From NCBI GenBank assembly GCA_015056545.1, contig SVGE01000006.1:1-64000 (forward strand): a DNA stretch of 64,000 nt. Reading direction: 5' to 3'. The translations under genes were made by a program, and so were the position numbers. Origin of the DNA: Clostridiales bacterium. Lineage in GTDB: Bacteria > Bacillota > Clostridia > TANB77 > SIG350. Under the pieces are notes generated by a model. That model had not been told where the DNA came from, did not search any database, and saw nothing but the letters and a program-made list of their open reading frames with translations. Below, in pieces: positions 7,001 to 16,082 of the stretch (position 1 is the first letter of the stretch; every line of letters starts with the position of its first letter).

Positions 7001-8185
7001 CTATTTTATTAAATTAACTGTATCTCTTGCTATCATTAATTCTTCATCAGTAGGAACTATCCATACTTTTACTTTTGAATTTGGTGTAGATATTTCTTTT
7101 TCTTCTGCTCTTACTTTATTAGCTTCTTTATCTAATTCTACTCCCATAAATCCTAAGTATTCACAAATAGCTTCTCTTTCATCTGGTCCTCTTTCACCAA
7201 CACCACCAGTAAATGTTATAACATCTGCACCTTTTAATGCTGCTGCATATTTAGCTACATATTGAGCTATTATATATGCATAAGAATTCATTGCATATTC
7301 TGCTCTTTCATCACCTTCTGCAACTTTTGCTAAAATATCTCTATTATCTGCAGATATTCCAGACATTCCTAAAAGTCCAGATTTTTTATTTAATATATTA
7401 TCCATTTCTTTTGGTGTTAAACCTTCTTTTTCCATTATATATGTTACAACAGATGGATCTAAGTCACCACATCTTGTTCCCATTGCAATTCCTGCAACAG
7501 GAGTTAATCCCATACTTGTTTCAATAGATTTTCCGTTTTCAATTGCACATAAACTTGCTCCTTGTCCTAAGTGACAATTAATAACTTTTAAATCTTTTCT
7601 TCCCATTATTTCAGAGATTCTTTGTGAAACAAATCTGTGTGATGAACCATGGAAACCATATTTTCTTACACCATATTTTTCATAATATTCATATGGTATT
7701 GGATATAAATAGTGTTCTTTTGGCATTGTTTGATGGAATGCTGTATCAAATACACCAACCATTTTTACATTTGGCATAGCTTTTTTACATGCTTCTATAC
7801 CAGATATACCTGCTGGGTTATGTAATGGAGCTAGTGGTATACATTCTTTAATTTTTTCTACAACTTCATCATTAATAATTACAGATTCACTAAATTTTTC
7901 TCCACCATGAACTAATCTATGTCCTACACCATTAATTTCTTCTAATGAAGAAATTACACCATAATCTGCATGCATTAATTGTTCAAGTACAATTGCAATT
8001 GCTTCATCATGATTTTTTACATATTTTTCTATAACATATTTTTCTCCATTTACTTTATGTGTTCCAAAAGAATTTTCGCTTCCTATTCTTTCAAAATTAC
8101 CTTTTGCTAAAACTTGTTCATTTTCCATATCCATTAATTGATATTTTAGTGATGAACTTCCACAATTTAATACTAATATTTTCAT
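7001..8185 (-). CDS. ackA: Acetate kinase, second paralogue (pta-linked)
   Basis: The 394-residue enzyme makes ATP and acetate from acetyl phosphate. All catalytic motifs are present (NCGSSSLKYQL, GHRLVHGGE, FDTAFHQTMP, HGSSHRFVS, GTRCGDLDPS, FTGGVGERG, TDEELMIA). ATG at 8185 with AAGGAGGAAG is the start rather than the upstream frame opening. It follows pta by ten bases in a two-gene operon and is the better candidate for the main fermentative enzyme. The paralogue at 3504-4691 is clearly related but diverged. Confidence 0.95.
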   Translation of the reverse strand: MKILVLNCGSSSLKYQLMDMENEQVLAKGNFERIGSENSFGTHKVNGEKYVIEKYVKNHDEAIAIVLEQLMHADYGVISSLEEINGVGHRLVHGGEKFSESVIINDEVVEKIKECIPLAPLHNPAGISGIEACKKAMPNVKMVGVFDTAFHQTMPKEHYLYPIPYEYYEKYGVRKYGFHGSSHRFVSQRISEIMGRKDLKVINCHLGQGASLCAIENGKSIETSMGLTPVAGIAMGTRCGDLDPSVVTYIMEKEGLTPKEMDNILNKKSGLLGMSGISADNRDILAKVAEGDERAEYAMNSYAYIIAQYVAKYAAALKGADVITFTGGVGERGPDEREAICEYLGFMGVELDKEANKVRAEEKEISTPNSKVKVWIVPTDEELMIARDTVNLIK

Positions 8186-8195
8186 AACTTCCTCC

Positions 8196-9182
8196 TTATT
8201 TAGCTTGTAAACATGTAATTGCTGCTGCACCAACTATATCATCTGCTTTACATCCTCTAGATAAATCATTTATTGGCTTAGCCATACCTTGTGTAATTGG
8301 TCCATATGCATTTGCTTTAGCTAATCTTTCTACAATTTTATATCCAATATTACCACAGTTTAAATCTGGGAATACTAATACATTTGCTCTTCCAGCAACT
8401 TTGCTTTCAGGTGCTTTAGACTTTCCAACACTTTCAATTATTGCAGCATCTAATTGTAATTCTCCATCTACTAATAAATCTGGTCTTCTTTCTTTTACTA
8501 TTTTAGTTGCTTCAATAACTTTTTCAGTTAATTCGCTTTTTGCACTTCCATATGTTGAGTAAGATAGCATTGCAACAATTGGTTCATCATCCATAATTGC
8601 TTTATAGCTATCTGCAGTTACTATAGCTATTTCAGCTAATTGCTCTGCATTTGGATTTTCAACTAATCCTGTATCTGCAAAAAAGAATGTACCATTATTT
8701 CCAAATTCACAATTTGGAACTTCCATTATTGAAAAAGCTGATACTGTTGTAACACCCTCTCCTGCTTTAATTATTTGAAGTCCTGGTCTTAAAGTATCTG
8801 CTGTAGAATGTGTTGCACCACATACTAAACCATCTGCAATTCCCATTTTTACAAGCATTGTTGCAAAATATGTTGAGTCTTTTAAAACTTCTCTTGCTTT
8901 TTCTTCTGTCATTCCTTTATGTTTTCTTAATTCATAAAACATATTTACCATTTCATCAAATCTATCATAGTTTTCTGGATTTAATATTGTAGCTTTAGAT
9001 AAATCATACTCAGGAGCTACTTTTTTCATTTCTTCTATATCTCCAACTAATACAAGATTTGCAAAATCATTTTCTAATATTTTACTAGCCGCTTCTAATA
9101 TTCTAATATCTTCAGTTTCAGATAAAACTATTGTTTTTCTTTTTTGACTGGCTTGTTTCATTAAGTTTTCAATAACACTCAC
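8196..9182 (-). CDS. pta: Phosphate acetyltransferase
   Basis: Converts acetyl-CoA and phosphate to acetyl phosphate, which AckA uses for substrate-level phosphorylation. The 328 residues match the short Pta class, with LSETEDIRILEAA near the start, DGLVCGATHSTADTLRP and the C-terminal NVLVFPDLNCGNIGYK and GPITQGMAKPINDLSRG. The start is GTG at 9182, six bases after GGGAGGAG. It is first in the operon with ackA. Confidence 0.96.
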   Translation of the reverse strand: MSVIENLMKQASQKRKTIVLSETEDIRILEAASKILENDFANLVLVGDIEEMKKVAPEYDLSKATILNPENYDRFDEMVNMFYELRKHKGMTEEKAREVLKDSTYFATMLVKMGIADGLVCGATHSTADTLRPGLQIIKAGEGVTTVSAFSIMEVPNCEFGNNGTFFFADTGLVENPNAEQLAEIAIVTADSYKAIMDDEPIVAMLSYSTYGSAKSELTEKVIEATKIVKERRPDLLVDGELQLDAAIIESVGKSKAPESKVAGRANVLVFPDLNCGNIGYKIVERLAKANAYGPITQGMAKPINDLSRGCKADDIVGAAAITCLQAK

Positions 9183-9252
9183 TAAAAACTCCTCCCTTCA
9201 TGGGTAATATTATATTATTTTATTTTGCTAAAGTCAATTAAACTGAATTAAT

Positions 9253-9345
9253 TTATCCTTTATATTTCAAAGTTTCAATATGCTTTTTAATTTCTTCTTT
9301 CCCTAATTATATATACAACATTATTTCCTTTATCATGAATGATTT
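9253..9345 (-). pseudogene. Degenerate coding remnant
   Basis: A short minus-strand reading, HDKGNNVVYIIR followed after a frameshift by KEEIKKHIETLKYKG-stop, looks like the decayed end of a small gene. It has no start and I cannot assign a family. The rest of 9183-9410 shows nothing recognisable. Confidence 0.25.
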
Positions 9346-9412
9346 AAAAAGTTTCTGCAAATTTACAAAATTCCACCATATATTTTCACTGCAAAAACAA
9401 TGTTTAAAAACA

Positions 9413-9468
9413 AAGTTTTTGTATTGTTAATACAAAAACTTGCAAAAAAGTATAATTTATTGTATAAT
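9413..9468 (+). promoter_or_regulatory. Promoter with overlapping 13-bp inverted repeat
   Basis: TTGCAA (9440-9445) and TATAAT (9463-9468) are 17 bases apart. A perfect inverted repeat, AAGTTTTTGTATT / AATACAAAAACTT (9413-9425 and 9429-9441), reaches into the -35 box, so it may be an operator. Confidence 0.7.
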
Positions 9469-9497
9469 GAGTATAATAATATATAAGGAGGGATTAT

Positions 9498-10691
9498 ATG
9501 ATAGAAAGACCTGAATATTTAAAAGAGTTAAAAAAATTTAAAGACAAGGAATTAATAAAGGTTATTACAGGAATAAGAAGATGTGGAAAAAGTACATTAT
9601 TAGAAATATACAAAAAATATTTAATAGAAATAGGAATAGAAGAATCACAAATAATAAGTATAAATTTAGAAGACTTAAAATATAACTTTATCAAAGATTA
9701 TATGGATTTATACAATTATATAAACGATATGTTAAAGAAAGACAAAAAAAACTATGTCTTTATAGATGAAATACAAATAATACCTAATTTTCAAAAAGTA
9801 GCAGACAGTTTATATATTAATAAAAATATAGATTTATATATAACAGGTTCAAATGCAAATTTATTATCTTCAGAACTTGCAACATTGTTATCTGGAAGAT
9901 ATATTGAAATAAAAATGTTGCCATTATCTTTTAAAGAATATAAAGAAACTGTAGATACTGAAGATTTAGAAGAAATATATAAAAAATATATTTCTTTAAG
10001 CTCTTTTCCTTATACCATACAATTAGAAGAAGATGAAATAAGCAAATATCTTGGTAGTTTATATAATGATGTTATAATTAAAGATATAATGATAAGAAAA
10101 AACATATCAGATGAATCTGTATTAAAAAGTATCGCAAATTTTGCTTTAGATAATATAGGAAATCTTCTTTCAGCAAATAGTATAGCTAATACATTAACAA
10201 GTGACGGTAGATCTATAAATGTAAGAACTGTAGAAAAATATTTAGAAGGATTTACCGAATCATTCTTTTTATATAAAGCTAGTAGATATGATATAAAAGG
10301 TAAACAATATTTAAAAACTGGTGAAAAATATTATGTTTCTGATTTAGGGTTAAGATATTTTATGCTAGGTAGAAAAATTGGAGATAGAGGGCATATATTA
10401 GAAAATATAGTATATTTAGAACTTATAAGAAGAGGGTATGAAGTTTATATAGGTAAAGCAGATGACTTTGAAGTTGATTTTGTTGCTATAAATAGCAATG
10501 GAAAAAAATATATTCAAGTTTGTGAGACATTAAAAGATAATGAAAATAAAATATTAACAAGAGAATTAAATTCTCTACAAAGAATTAATGATAATTATGA
10601 AAAAACAATATTAACAATGGATAAAATACCATTATCTAATGAAGAAGGTATTATTGTTAAGAATGTTTTAGAATGGTTATTAGATAAATAG
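9498..10691 (+). CDS. AAA family ATPase with DUF4143 domain
   Basis: The 397-residue protein has an N-terminal P-loop (GIRRCGKST, about residue 25), a Walker B region YVFIDEIQ, a sensor segment LYITGSNANLLSSELATLLSGRY, and a C-terminal DUF4143 domain with an endonuclease-like EVDFVA motif near residue 325. Proteins of this kind are common single genes in gut bacteria and their function is unsettled. RBS AAGGAGGG. It is monocistronic and its AT-rich codon use matches the host. Confidence 0.9.
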   Translation: MIERPEYLKELKKFKDKELIKVITGIRRCGKSTLLEIYKKYLIEIGIEESQIISINLEDLKYNFIKDYMDLYNYINDMLKKDKKNYVFIDEIQIIPNFQKVADSLYINKNIDLYITGSNANLLSSELATLLSGRYIEIKMLPLSFKEYKETVDTEDLEEIYKKYISLSSFPYTIQLEEDEISKYLGSLYNDVIIKDIMIRKNISDESVLKSIANFALDNIGNLLSANSIANTLTSDGRSINVRTVEKYLEGFTESFFLYKASRYDIKGKQYLKTGEKYYVSDLGLRYFMLGRKIGDRGHILENIVYLELIRRGYEVYIGKADDFEVDFVAINSNGKKYIQVCETLKDNENKILTRELNSLQRINDNYEKTILTMDKIPLSNEEGIIVKNVLEWLLDK

Positions 10692-10694
10692 GAA

Positions 10695-10737
10695 AACAAA
10701 ATATAACCACGCCTAAAAGACGTGGTTATATTTTGTT
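10695..10737. terminator. Bidirectional terminator, 17-bp stem
   Basis: The arms AACAAAATATAACCACG and CGTGGTTATATTTTGTT pair perfectly between the convergent ATPase and vanW-like genes. Confidence 0.93.
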
Positions 10738-10740
10738 ATT

Positions 10741-11373
10741 TTACCATATTTCACATACAACTTTTAGCTGAGAAGTATTATTTTCAACTGGTGACAAATA
10801 CATCTTTATTATTATATCTTCAGCAAGATTATTTTTAAATCTAAGGTCACTTGTTCCCCAGTTTATCATAGCTTCTTCATCAACACTACAATAATCTACT
10901 TCCATACTATGTGTATGTCTTTCCAAAATTTCAAGATTTACTTCTCTGCATGCCATATACAAGGTTGAAGAAGTTTGACATATTCCTCCACCTAAACCTA
11001 AGCCTTTATATGGTTCTCCTTTGCCGTTTATATATATTACAGTAGCTTCTTTATATCCTCTTTCAGCTGTTCTCTCTCCAACAATATTGTTAAAAGAAAA
11101 TTCTTCACCTGGTTTTAAAGTAATACCATTTATAGCGGCCATTGAGAGTTTAACATTTTCAAGTTTATTAACATCTGAAATATCTAACACCGTATATTTT
11201 TGTACTTTATATGTTCTATCCTTAATAGGCTGTAAAGTTGGTTCTTGATTTTTTTCTTCTGTTTTTATTTCATTGTTTTTCTTTTTTGAATAATCATATC
11301 CGATTTTTGAAAAACAAAAAAATAATATTAACAAGAGAATCAAAACACATACAATTATTGTAAATTTCTTCAT
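10741..11373 (-). CDS. VanW family protein
   Basis: The 210-residue protein has an N-terminal membrane anchor (IIVCVLILLLILFFCF) and a VanW domain: LKPGEEFSFNNIVGERT, GLGLGGGICQTSSTLY and ERHTHSMEVDYC. VanW proteins are cell-envelope proteins of unknown biochemical role, found in some glycopeptide-resistance clusters but mostly outside them. No other van genes are nearby, so resistance should not be inferred. Confidence 0.9.
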   Translation of the reverse strand: MKKFTIIVCVLILLLILFFCFSKIGYDYSKKKNNEIKTEEKNQEPTLQPIKDRTYKVQKYTVLDISDVNKLENVKLSMAAINGITLKPGEEFSFNNIVGERTAERGYKEATVIYINGKGEPYKGLGLGGGICQTSSTLYMACREVNLEILERHTHSMEVDYCSVDEEAMINWGTSDLRFKNNLAEDIIIKMYLSPVENNTSQLKVVCEIW

Positions 11374-11400
11374 CTTTTCTGCCTCCTAAATTTAGGTGCT

Positions 11401-11435
11401 GAGAGCTACACTTATTAAAGTATAGCTCTCTTTTT
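11401..11435. terminator. Hairpin after the ABC ATPase gene
   Basis: GAGAGCTACACT and AGTATAGCTCTC form a stem. The T5 run is on the plus strand, so for the minus-strand operon it is a 3' hairpin rather than a textbook terminator. Confidence 0.4.
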
Positions 11436-11436
11436 G

Positions 11437-12213
11437 TTAATGTAATCTGAAACTTTCTGAGAAAAAGATATCTGTTCCGCCTAACGCTTTTTTTACATGT
11501 TCTTCATGAGTAATAACAATTACTATATTGTTATTTGCTCTCTGATGACTTTTTATTAATTCAGCAACAACAAAATCATTTTTCTCATCAAGAGCAGATG
11601 TCATTTCATCATAAACTATAACCGGACTTATATTATTTATCAGGGCTGAAGCAAGACTTAATCTTTGGTCTTGTCCACCTGATAACTGCCCCGGTTTTTT
11701 GTTTAAATGCTCTTCAAGTCCCAAACTTTTCAAAACATTAATTGCATTTTCTCTCATCTCTTTTGTAATACGCACTCTATGTCCTTTATATACCATAAGA
11801 GTATTTTCAATACAATTAAGCCACGGGAAACTTGTATAATGTTGATGAACCATATGAACCATTGGTGTAGGCTTTTTATACTGAACTCCGTTTATACTAA
11901 TTGTTCCTGTATAGTTAGGATTTAATCCTGCAATTGCCCTTAACAGCGTTGATTTTCCGACACCAGATGGACCTGTAAAAGTATAAATGCCAGGAGTAAA
12001 TTCATAATTTAAATTTCTGAACAACTCGTTTTCTCCAAAAGATAATGAGAAATTTTCTATTTTAAGAATATTTTCTTTTTTTCCTTCTGTTTTAACTATT
12101 GAAGGCATTGCTGTTACAGGTATTATTGTTTCTGAAACATTTTTTGTAGCAGGCTGTACCGGCATTATGTGTGATGTTATCTTTGATTTTACATCATTAA
12201 GATTAATCTTCAT
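11437..12213 (-). CDS. NitT/TauT-type ABC transporter ATPase
   Basis: The 258-residue nucleotide-binding subunit has Walker A GPSGVGKST, signature LSGGQDQRLSLASAL and Walker B VIVYDEMTSALDE. An extra N-terminal stretch of about 48 residues precedes the ABC domain and is unusual for the SsuB/TauB family. RBS GGAGGT; the start overlaps the permease end by 11 bases. It is last in the operon led by the coiled-coil genes at 15912. The signature's Gln-Asp in place of Gln-Gln/Gln-Arg is a minor oddity. Confidence 0.88.
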   Translation of the reverse strand: MKINLNDVKSKITSHIMPVQPATKNVSETIIPVTAMPSIVKTEGKKENILKIENFSLSFGENELFRNLNYEFTPGIYTFTGPSGVGKSTLLRAIAGLNPNYTGTISINGVQYKKPTPMVHMVHQHYTSFPWLNCIENTLMVYKGHRVRITKEMRENAINVLKSLGLEEHLNKKPGQLSGGQDQRLSLASALINNISPVIVYDEMTSALDEKNDFVVAELIKSHQRANNNIVIVITHEEHVKKALGGTDIFFSESFRLH

Positions 12214-12967
12214 TTTTATACCTCCATGAGAACTTTTTGTTTATAATATAATTAGCTATTTTATCAAATAAGAAGCTAACTACAATTATTATAACAATAG
12301 CAGCAAAAACTGTGTCAGTTCTACCTCTTGCAGAACCAATGTACATCAAATGACCTAAACCATATTGAGTATTAGTTGTTTCTGCTATAATAACAAAAGT
12401 CCAACCTACACCATACAATGTTATAAAAGATTTTAGCAATGATGGGGTTAAATATGGTATTAATACATGTAATAATGTGCGTGTATAACTAAACCCCATT
12501 GTATATGCTGTTTCTTTTAATCTTTCATTACTATCATCCATACAAGTTTGTATTACTGTTGGCAAAAAAGAAAATGTTGTAGCAATTACCAAAAAAGAAA
12601 TTTTCATTTGCTCATCAATTCCCAATAATAATACCATAATAGGTGAAAAAGCAGTTACTGGTATATATCTTAAAGCCTTAATAATTGGATTTACAATAAT
12701 ATTTACTGGCTTATACCATGCAATAGCCATCCCAAGCGGTATTGATATAACTCCTGTAATACAAATAGCAATAGTAACTCTCATAAATGTAGAGTATAAA
12801 TGTTTCCATAAAGCACCTGTTTTGTACATTAGAATTACTGCATCTAATGTTTCTTTAGGAGTAGGTAAAAATAAGCTATTTTTTACAACTTTACTTCCTA
12901 TAGCCCATAAAATAATAACTCCTATAAAAACAGCTAATCCTATAAGTTTTTTACTTATCCGCTTCAT
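12203..12967 (-). CDS. NitT/TauT-type ABC transporter permease
   Basis: The 254-residue inner-membrane subunit has about six transmembrane segments and the cytoplasmic EAA-like loop KETAYTMGFSYTRTLLHVLIP of the BPD permease family (SsuC/TauC). The substrate cannot be told from sequence. Its codon use is AT-rich like the host, unlike the binding-protein and coiled-coil genes upstream. A strong hairpin separates it from the binding-protein gene. Confidence 0.88.
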   Translation of the reverse strand: MKRISKKLIGLAVFIGVIILWAIGSKVVKNSLFLPTPKETLDAVILMYKTGALWKHLYSTFMRVTIAICITGVISIPLGMAIAWYKPVNIIVNPIIKALRYIPVTAFSPIMVLLLGIDEQMKISFLVIATTFSFLPTVIQTCMDDSNERLKETAYTMGFSYTRTLLHVLIPYLTPSLLKSFITLYGVGWTFVIIAETTNTQYGLGHLMYIGSARGRTDTVFAAIVIIIVVSFLFDKIANYIINKKFSWRYKNED

Positions 12968-12990
12968 TATTTCACTCCTTATAACAAAGT

Positions 12991-13021
12991 ATTACCTAGC
13001 GACATTATGTCGCTAGGTAAT
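12991..13021 (-). terminator. Intra-operon 14-bp hairpin
   Basis: ATTACCTAGCGACA and TGTCGCTAGGTAAT pair perfectly around the loop TTA, between the binding-protein gene and the permease gene. The T tract is weak, so it may only reduce read-through or protect the upstream mRNA. Confidence 0.6.
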
Positions 13022-13031
13022 TTTACTTCTT

Positions 13032-14561
13032 TTAATAGCCTACCACCTTAAAGAACACATCTGTTCTTCTGTTAATTGCTTTGCCTTCTTCAGTGTTATT
13101 ATCACCTTTAGGCTTTGTATCACCATTTCCTACAATGATAAGTCTACTTGAGTCTACACCCTGCGACTGCAGATATCTCGCTACACTGTTAGCTCTTTTC
13201 TTAGAAAATTCTATACCATCTGCATTAGGAACTTTTGCAGTATTTCCTTCAATCTGAATAAATACGCCATCCAAGATTTTAGCTGTTTCTGCAAATTCAT
13301 TAAGCATAGGATATGACTCTTCAGAAATAACAGTTGAATCAGGCTGGAATCTTATATCCAATGTTTTAGCCATTAAAGCTTCTTTATTGTCTATATTCTG
13401 AGCCTGCTGTTTCTTTTCATCTGAAAATGCATCTTCATCATCGTCTTCATATGTCATAGAACTATATTTACTATTAAGCAGTGAAACATATTTATCCGTA
13501 AACATACTGGAAGCTTTATCAGGTGATGCCTTTTCTCCTACCTTCTGCCAAATCTTAGCCATATCTCTGTACATAGTGATTGCTTCATCTGTTAACAAAT
13601 CCATATTATCGTGCCATGTACAAAGATCAGCACCATTTGCCATGTCTATAATTTCCTGATCAGACATTAACTCAAACATAGGCATTTCTCTTATAGCTGT
13701 AAACTCTTTTTTATACAAGTTTCTTGCTTCAAGTACACCGTCTATAAACTTTTTCATGAACTCTTCATTTTCAGCCATGAAATCTTCTCTGAATATAACA
13801 CCAGAAAGAATAAGATTTCTAGACATTGATGTATCAAACAATACTCTTGCACCAGTAGTTGTTTTAGCCTGTGTAAGGAAAGGCTCCCATGTTGCTGCTG
13901 CATCAACTTCACCTGCAAAAAATGCTTTTGCCGCTTCATCAGGTGTTTCAAAAAATACCATTGATTTTCTTATCTGTTCCTGCTGGTCAGCTGTTAAACT
14001 TGAATTTGCAACAAGCCATTCAACAAGTGTCTGTGCTTCTGAGAATTTAGGAACTGCAACTTTCTTTCCTGCCAAATCTTCGATACTCTTGATATTCGAC
14101 TTAGCAATAATACCATCCCCACCATTTGAATAGTTGGTTATAAACGGCATTGAAACATCAACTTTTGCATCTTCGAATTTTGAAGTAAGAAAAGCAAATC
14201 TGTTAACAGTATAACCTGCTCCCTGCAAATCACCTTTGATAAGTGCAGCAGATGAAACCTTATAGTCATTTTCAATAACATATTCGATATTTATACCATT
14301 TCTGTCATTGATGCTACCTTTTTTGGTTTTTCTGCCACCATTTGCCTGAAGCAAAGTATCATAACCTACCCATTCATCAATGGAGATTCTTACTGTTTTT
14401 GAAGTTGTTCCAACCTCTCCGCCGAGTTTCTGCTGACTTGTACCGCCTGATTTGTTGTTTTTCATTTCTTTGGCAACATTAATGCCAAGCATTACAACTG
14501 CGACAATTATTGCCAGGATAACCAAATAACCGATAATAGCTCTGAAATTAATCCTTCTCAT
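13032..14561 (-). CDS. Binding protein fused to an OmpA-type peptidoglycan-binding domain
   Basis: The 509-residue exported protein has an N-terminal membrane anchor (residues 8-28), an NMT1/SsuA-like periplasmic-binding domain (DEWVGYDTLL, AVPKFSEAQTLVEWLV, EVDAAATWEPFL; about 55-370) and a C-terminal OmpA domain (LDIRFQPDSTVI, SKKRANSVARYL and a final INRRTDVFFKV; about 395-505). A solute-binding protein tethered both to membrane and to peptidoglycan is unusual for a Gram-positive cell. Codon use is GC-richer than the host. The ABC partners lie downstream and the coiled-coil genes upstream. Confidence 0.88.
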   Translation of the reverse strand: MRRINFRAIIGYLVILAIIVAVVMLGINVAKEMKNNKSGGTSQQKLGGEVGTTSKTVRISIDEWVGYDTLLQANGGRKTKKGSINDRNGINIEYVIENDYKVSSAALIKGDLQGAGYTVNRFAFLTSKFEDAKVDVSMPFITNYSNGGDGIIAKSNIKSIEDLAGKKVAVPKFSEAQTLVEWLVANSSLTADQQEQIRKSMVFFETPDEAAKAFFAGEVDAAATWEPFLTQAKTTTGARVLFDTSMSRNLILSGVIFREDFMAENEEFMKKFIDGVLEARNLYKKEFTAIREMPMFELMSDQEIIDMANGADLCTWHDNMDLLTDEAITMYRDMAKIWQKVGEKASPDKASSMFTDKYVSLLNSKYSSMTYEDDDEDAFSDEKKQQAQNIDNKEALMAKTLDIRFQPDSTVISEESYPMLNEFAETAKILDGVFIQIEGNTAKVPNADGIEFSKKRANSVARYLQSQGVDSSRLIIVGNGDTKPKGDNNTEEGKAINRRTDVFFKVVGY

Positions 14562-14585
14562 GTTAAATACTCCTTTTTATGTTTT

Positions 14586-15356
14586 TTATTTATTGCTTTC
14601 ATTTAACAACTGTTGCAAAAATGCTTCTGCATCAACTTGTGTTGCTGCTTCCTGTGCATCTCTTAACTGCTTAACTTCACTTGTCTCATAGGACATTCTT
14701 GCTCCTATAGCCTGATATTTCTTATCAGTAGCATTGTCTTCAATCTGTTTAAGATATGAATCAATAGAACTTACCTCAAGGCCTTTAAGCTGTTCTGCAA
14801 CTTCTTTTTCGAATTTTCCTTTTTCAAGGTTGGAGATAACTATTTCTTTTTTCTTTTTTGCTTCTCCAATCAATCCCTGAATTTCATCAACCCTCTTTTT
14901 AGTAGCTTGCGCTGCTGCTTCATAACTTGGAATATTCTCCTGACAGTTTCTCATAAGCTCTTTTTGTTCACTTGCCTGTTTTGCCAAAAGAATTGCTTTA
15001 TCGTGCTCTCCTCTTTTTTCAAGGATAACAGCTTGCTCTGAATATTTTTCAAAACTTTTTCTTGCAATCTCATGTTTTTCATTCCATTCAGCAAGCTCTC
15101 CTAAAGCTTTCTGATTTATATCTTCAGCTTTTCTAAGCTTACCACGGAGCTCTTTAATTTTTTCATCAAAAGCTCCTGCTGCAAGTCGCGGATTATTTGC
15201 AGTTGTTGAAAACATCCAGTTAAAAGCTGATTTAACAATTAACCTTCCTCTTTCTGAAACAAGACAATATGCTCCAGTCCCTGCAAGTGCAATACTTATT
15301 AATGTTGCAATATTTTGGCCAAGTACTGTGCCTAATGCTGTAAAAAATGCGCCCAT
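14586..15356 (-). CDS. Membrane-anchored PspA/IM30-like coiled-coil protein
   Basis: The 256-residue protein has an N-terminal hydrophobic segment (residues 5-33) followed by long alpha-helical coiled coil with the heptad and charge pattern of PspA/IM30 proteins (KIKELRGKLRKAEDINQKA, QEIQGL-like repeats). PspA proteins protect or remodel membranes under stress. The assignment is from pattern, not a diagnostic motif. RBS GGAGGCG lies inside the end of the upstream gene, four bases away. Codon use is foreign-looking, as for the binding-protein gene. Confidence 0.65.
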   Translation of the reverse strand: MGAFFTALGTVLGQNIATLISIALAGTGAYCLVSERGRLIVKSAFNWMFSTTANNPRLAAGAFDEKIKELRGKLRKAEDINQKALGELAEWNEKHEIARKSFEKYSEQAVILEKRGEHDKAILLAKQASEQKELMRNCQENIPSYEAAAQATKKRVDEIQGLIGEAKKKKEIVISNLEKGKFEKEVAEQLKGLEVSSIDSYLKQIEDNATDKKYQAIGARMSYETSEVKQLRDAQEAATQVDAEAFLQQLLNESNK

Positions 15357-15360
15357 ACTT

Positions 15361-15912
15361 TTATTCGCCTCCTAATACTTTAATTATTGCATCAATTCTT
15401 TTCGCTTCATTAACAACAGCCTGTCTTGATTTTTCCATATTATTCTGGACATCAAGTTGTTTTTGCTTACATTCGCTGATTTCTTTTTCAGCAGCTTCAA
15501 TTGTTGCAGTTAGCTCTGTCATCTCCTGTGTAGCCTTGTTGGTATAGCTTTCAAACGTTGCTACAAGAGCGGCTTTTCTGTTTTGCGCTTCTGCAAGAAA
15601 TTCATCGATGTCTTTCTGCATTGTTGTAAGTGTAGAACGGACAACTGTATGCTTACTCTCATCAGGAAGCATATTAAAGTTCTTAAGCAACTCTTCGACA
15701 ATATATATATTGTCTTCTGTCTGAGGTAGAGTTGAATATGCTTCAGTAATTATATCTGCTGTTAATTCAACCTTACCACTAACTTCCGCCTGCTGATTCA
15801 TAGAAGTATTAGGAACAGCTGACACATTCGATGTATTAACTGTTTCTTTAACCTCTGGAGTTTCAGGCGTAAGTATCCCCGCTTTTTCCAACATTTTTTC
15901 AAATCTCGACAT
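15361..15912 (-). CDS. Coiled-coil protein, first gene of the ABC/PspA-like operon
   Basis: The 183-residue soluble protein has a low-complexity Pro/Thr/Val-rich N-terminal third and an alpha-helical coiled coil from about residue 85 to the end. I do not recognise a family. It leads a five-gene operon (15912 to 11437), starts after AAGGAGGAAAAG and has a consensus promoter. A role as partner of the downstream PspA-like protein is inferred from position and coiled-coil content only. Confidence 0.72.
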   Translation of the reverse strand: MSRFEKMLEKAGILTPETPEVKETVNTSNVSAVPNTSMNQQAEVSGKVELTADIITEAYSTLPQTEDNIYIVEELLKNFNMLPDESKHTVVRSTLTTMQKDIDEFLAEAQNRKAALVATFESYTNKATQEMTELTATIEAAEKEISECKQKQLDVQNNMEKSRQAVVNEAKRIDAIIKVLGGE

Positions 15913-15972
15913 TACTTTTCCTCCTTAAAAAAAAATCTCTTAAGAATTAATATTATATTTTAATTCTGTGAT

Positions 15973-16001
15973 ATTATATCATATTATGTAAATCAATTCA
16001 A
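15973..16001 (-). promoter_or_regulatory. Promoter of the ABC/PspA-like operon
   Basis: Read on the minus strand, TTGAAT (16001-15996) and TATAAT (15978-15973) are 17 bases apart, ~60 bases upstream of the first start codon. Confidence 0.7.
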
Positions 16002-16039
16002 GTACTTTTATTATAAATTCCTCTTTCAAAGTAAAAAAT

Positions 16040-16066
16040 AAAAAAAATCATCATTACTGATGACTC
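16040..16066 (-). terminator. Terminator of the Tim44-like gene
   Basis: A TCATCA/TGATGA stem with a four-base loop is followed by T8 on the minus strand. Confidence 0.75.
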
Positions 16067-16082
16067 TTTTTAAATATATCTA

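Noticed and set aside
10741-11373. Vancomycin resistance cluster
   Set aside because: Only a VanW-domain protein is present; no VanS/R/H/A/X. VanW domains are common in Clostridia without resistance.
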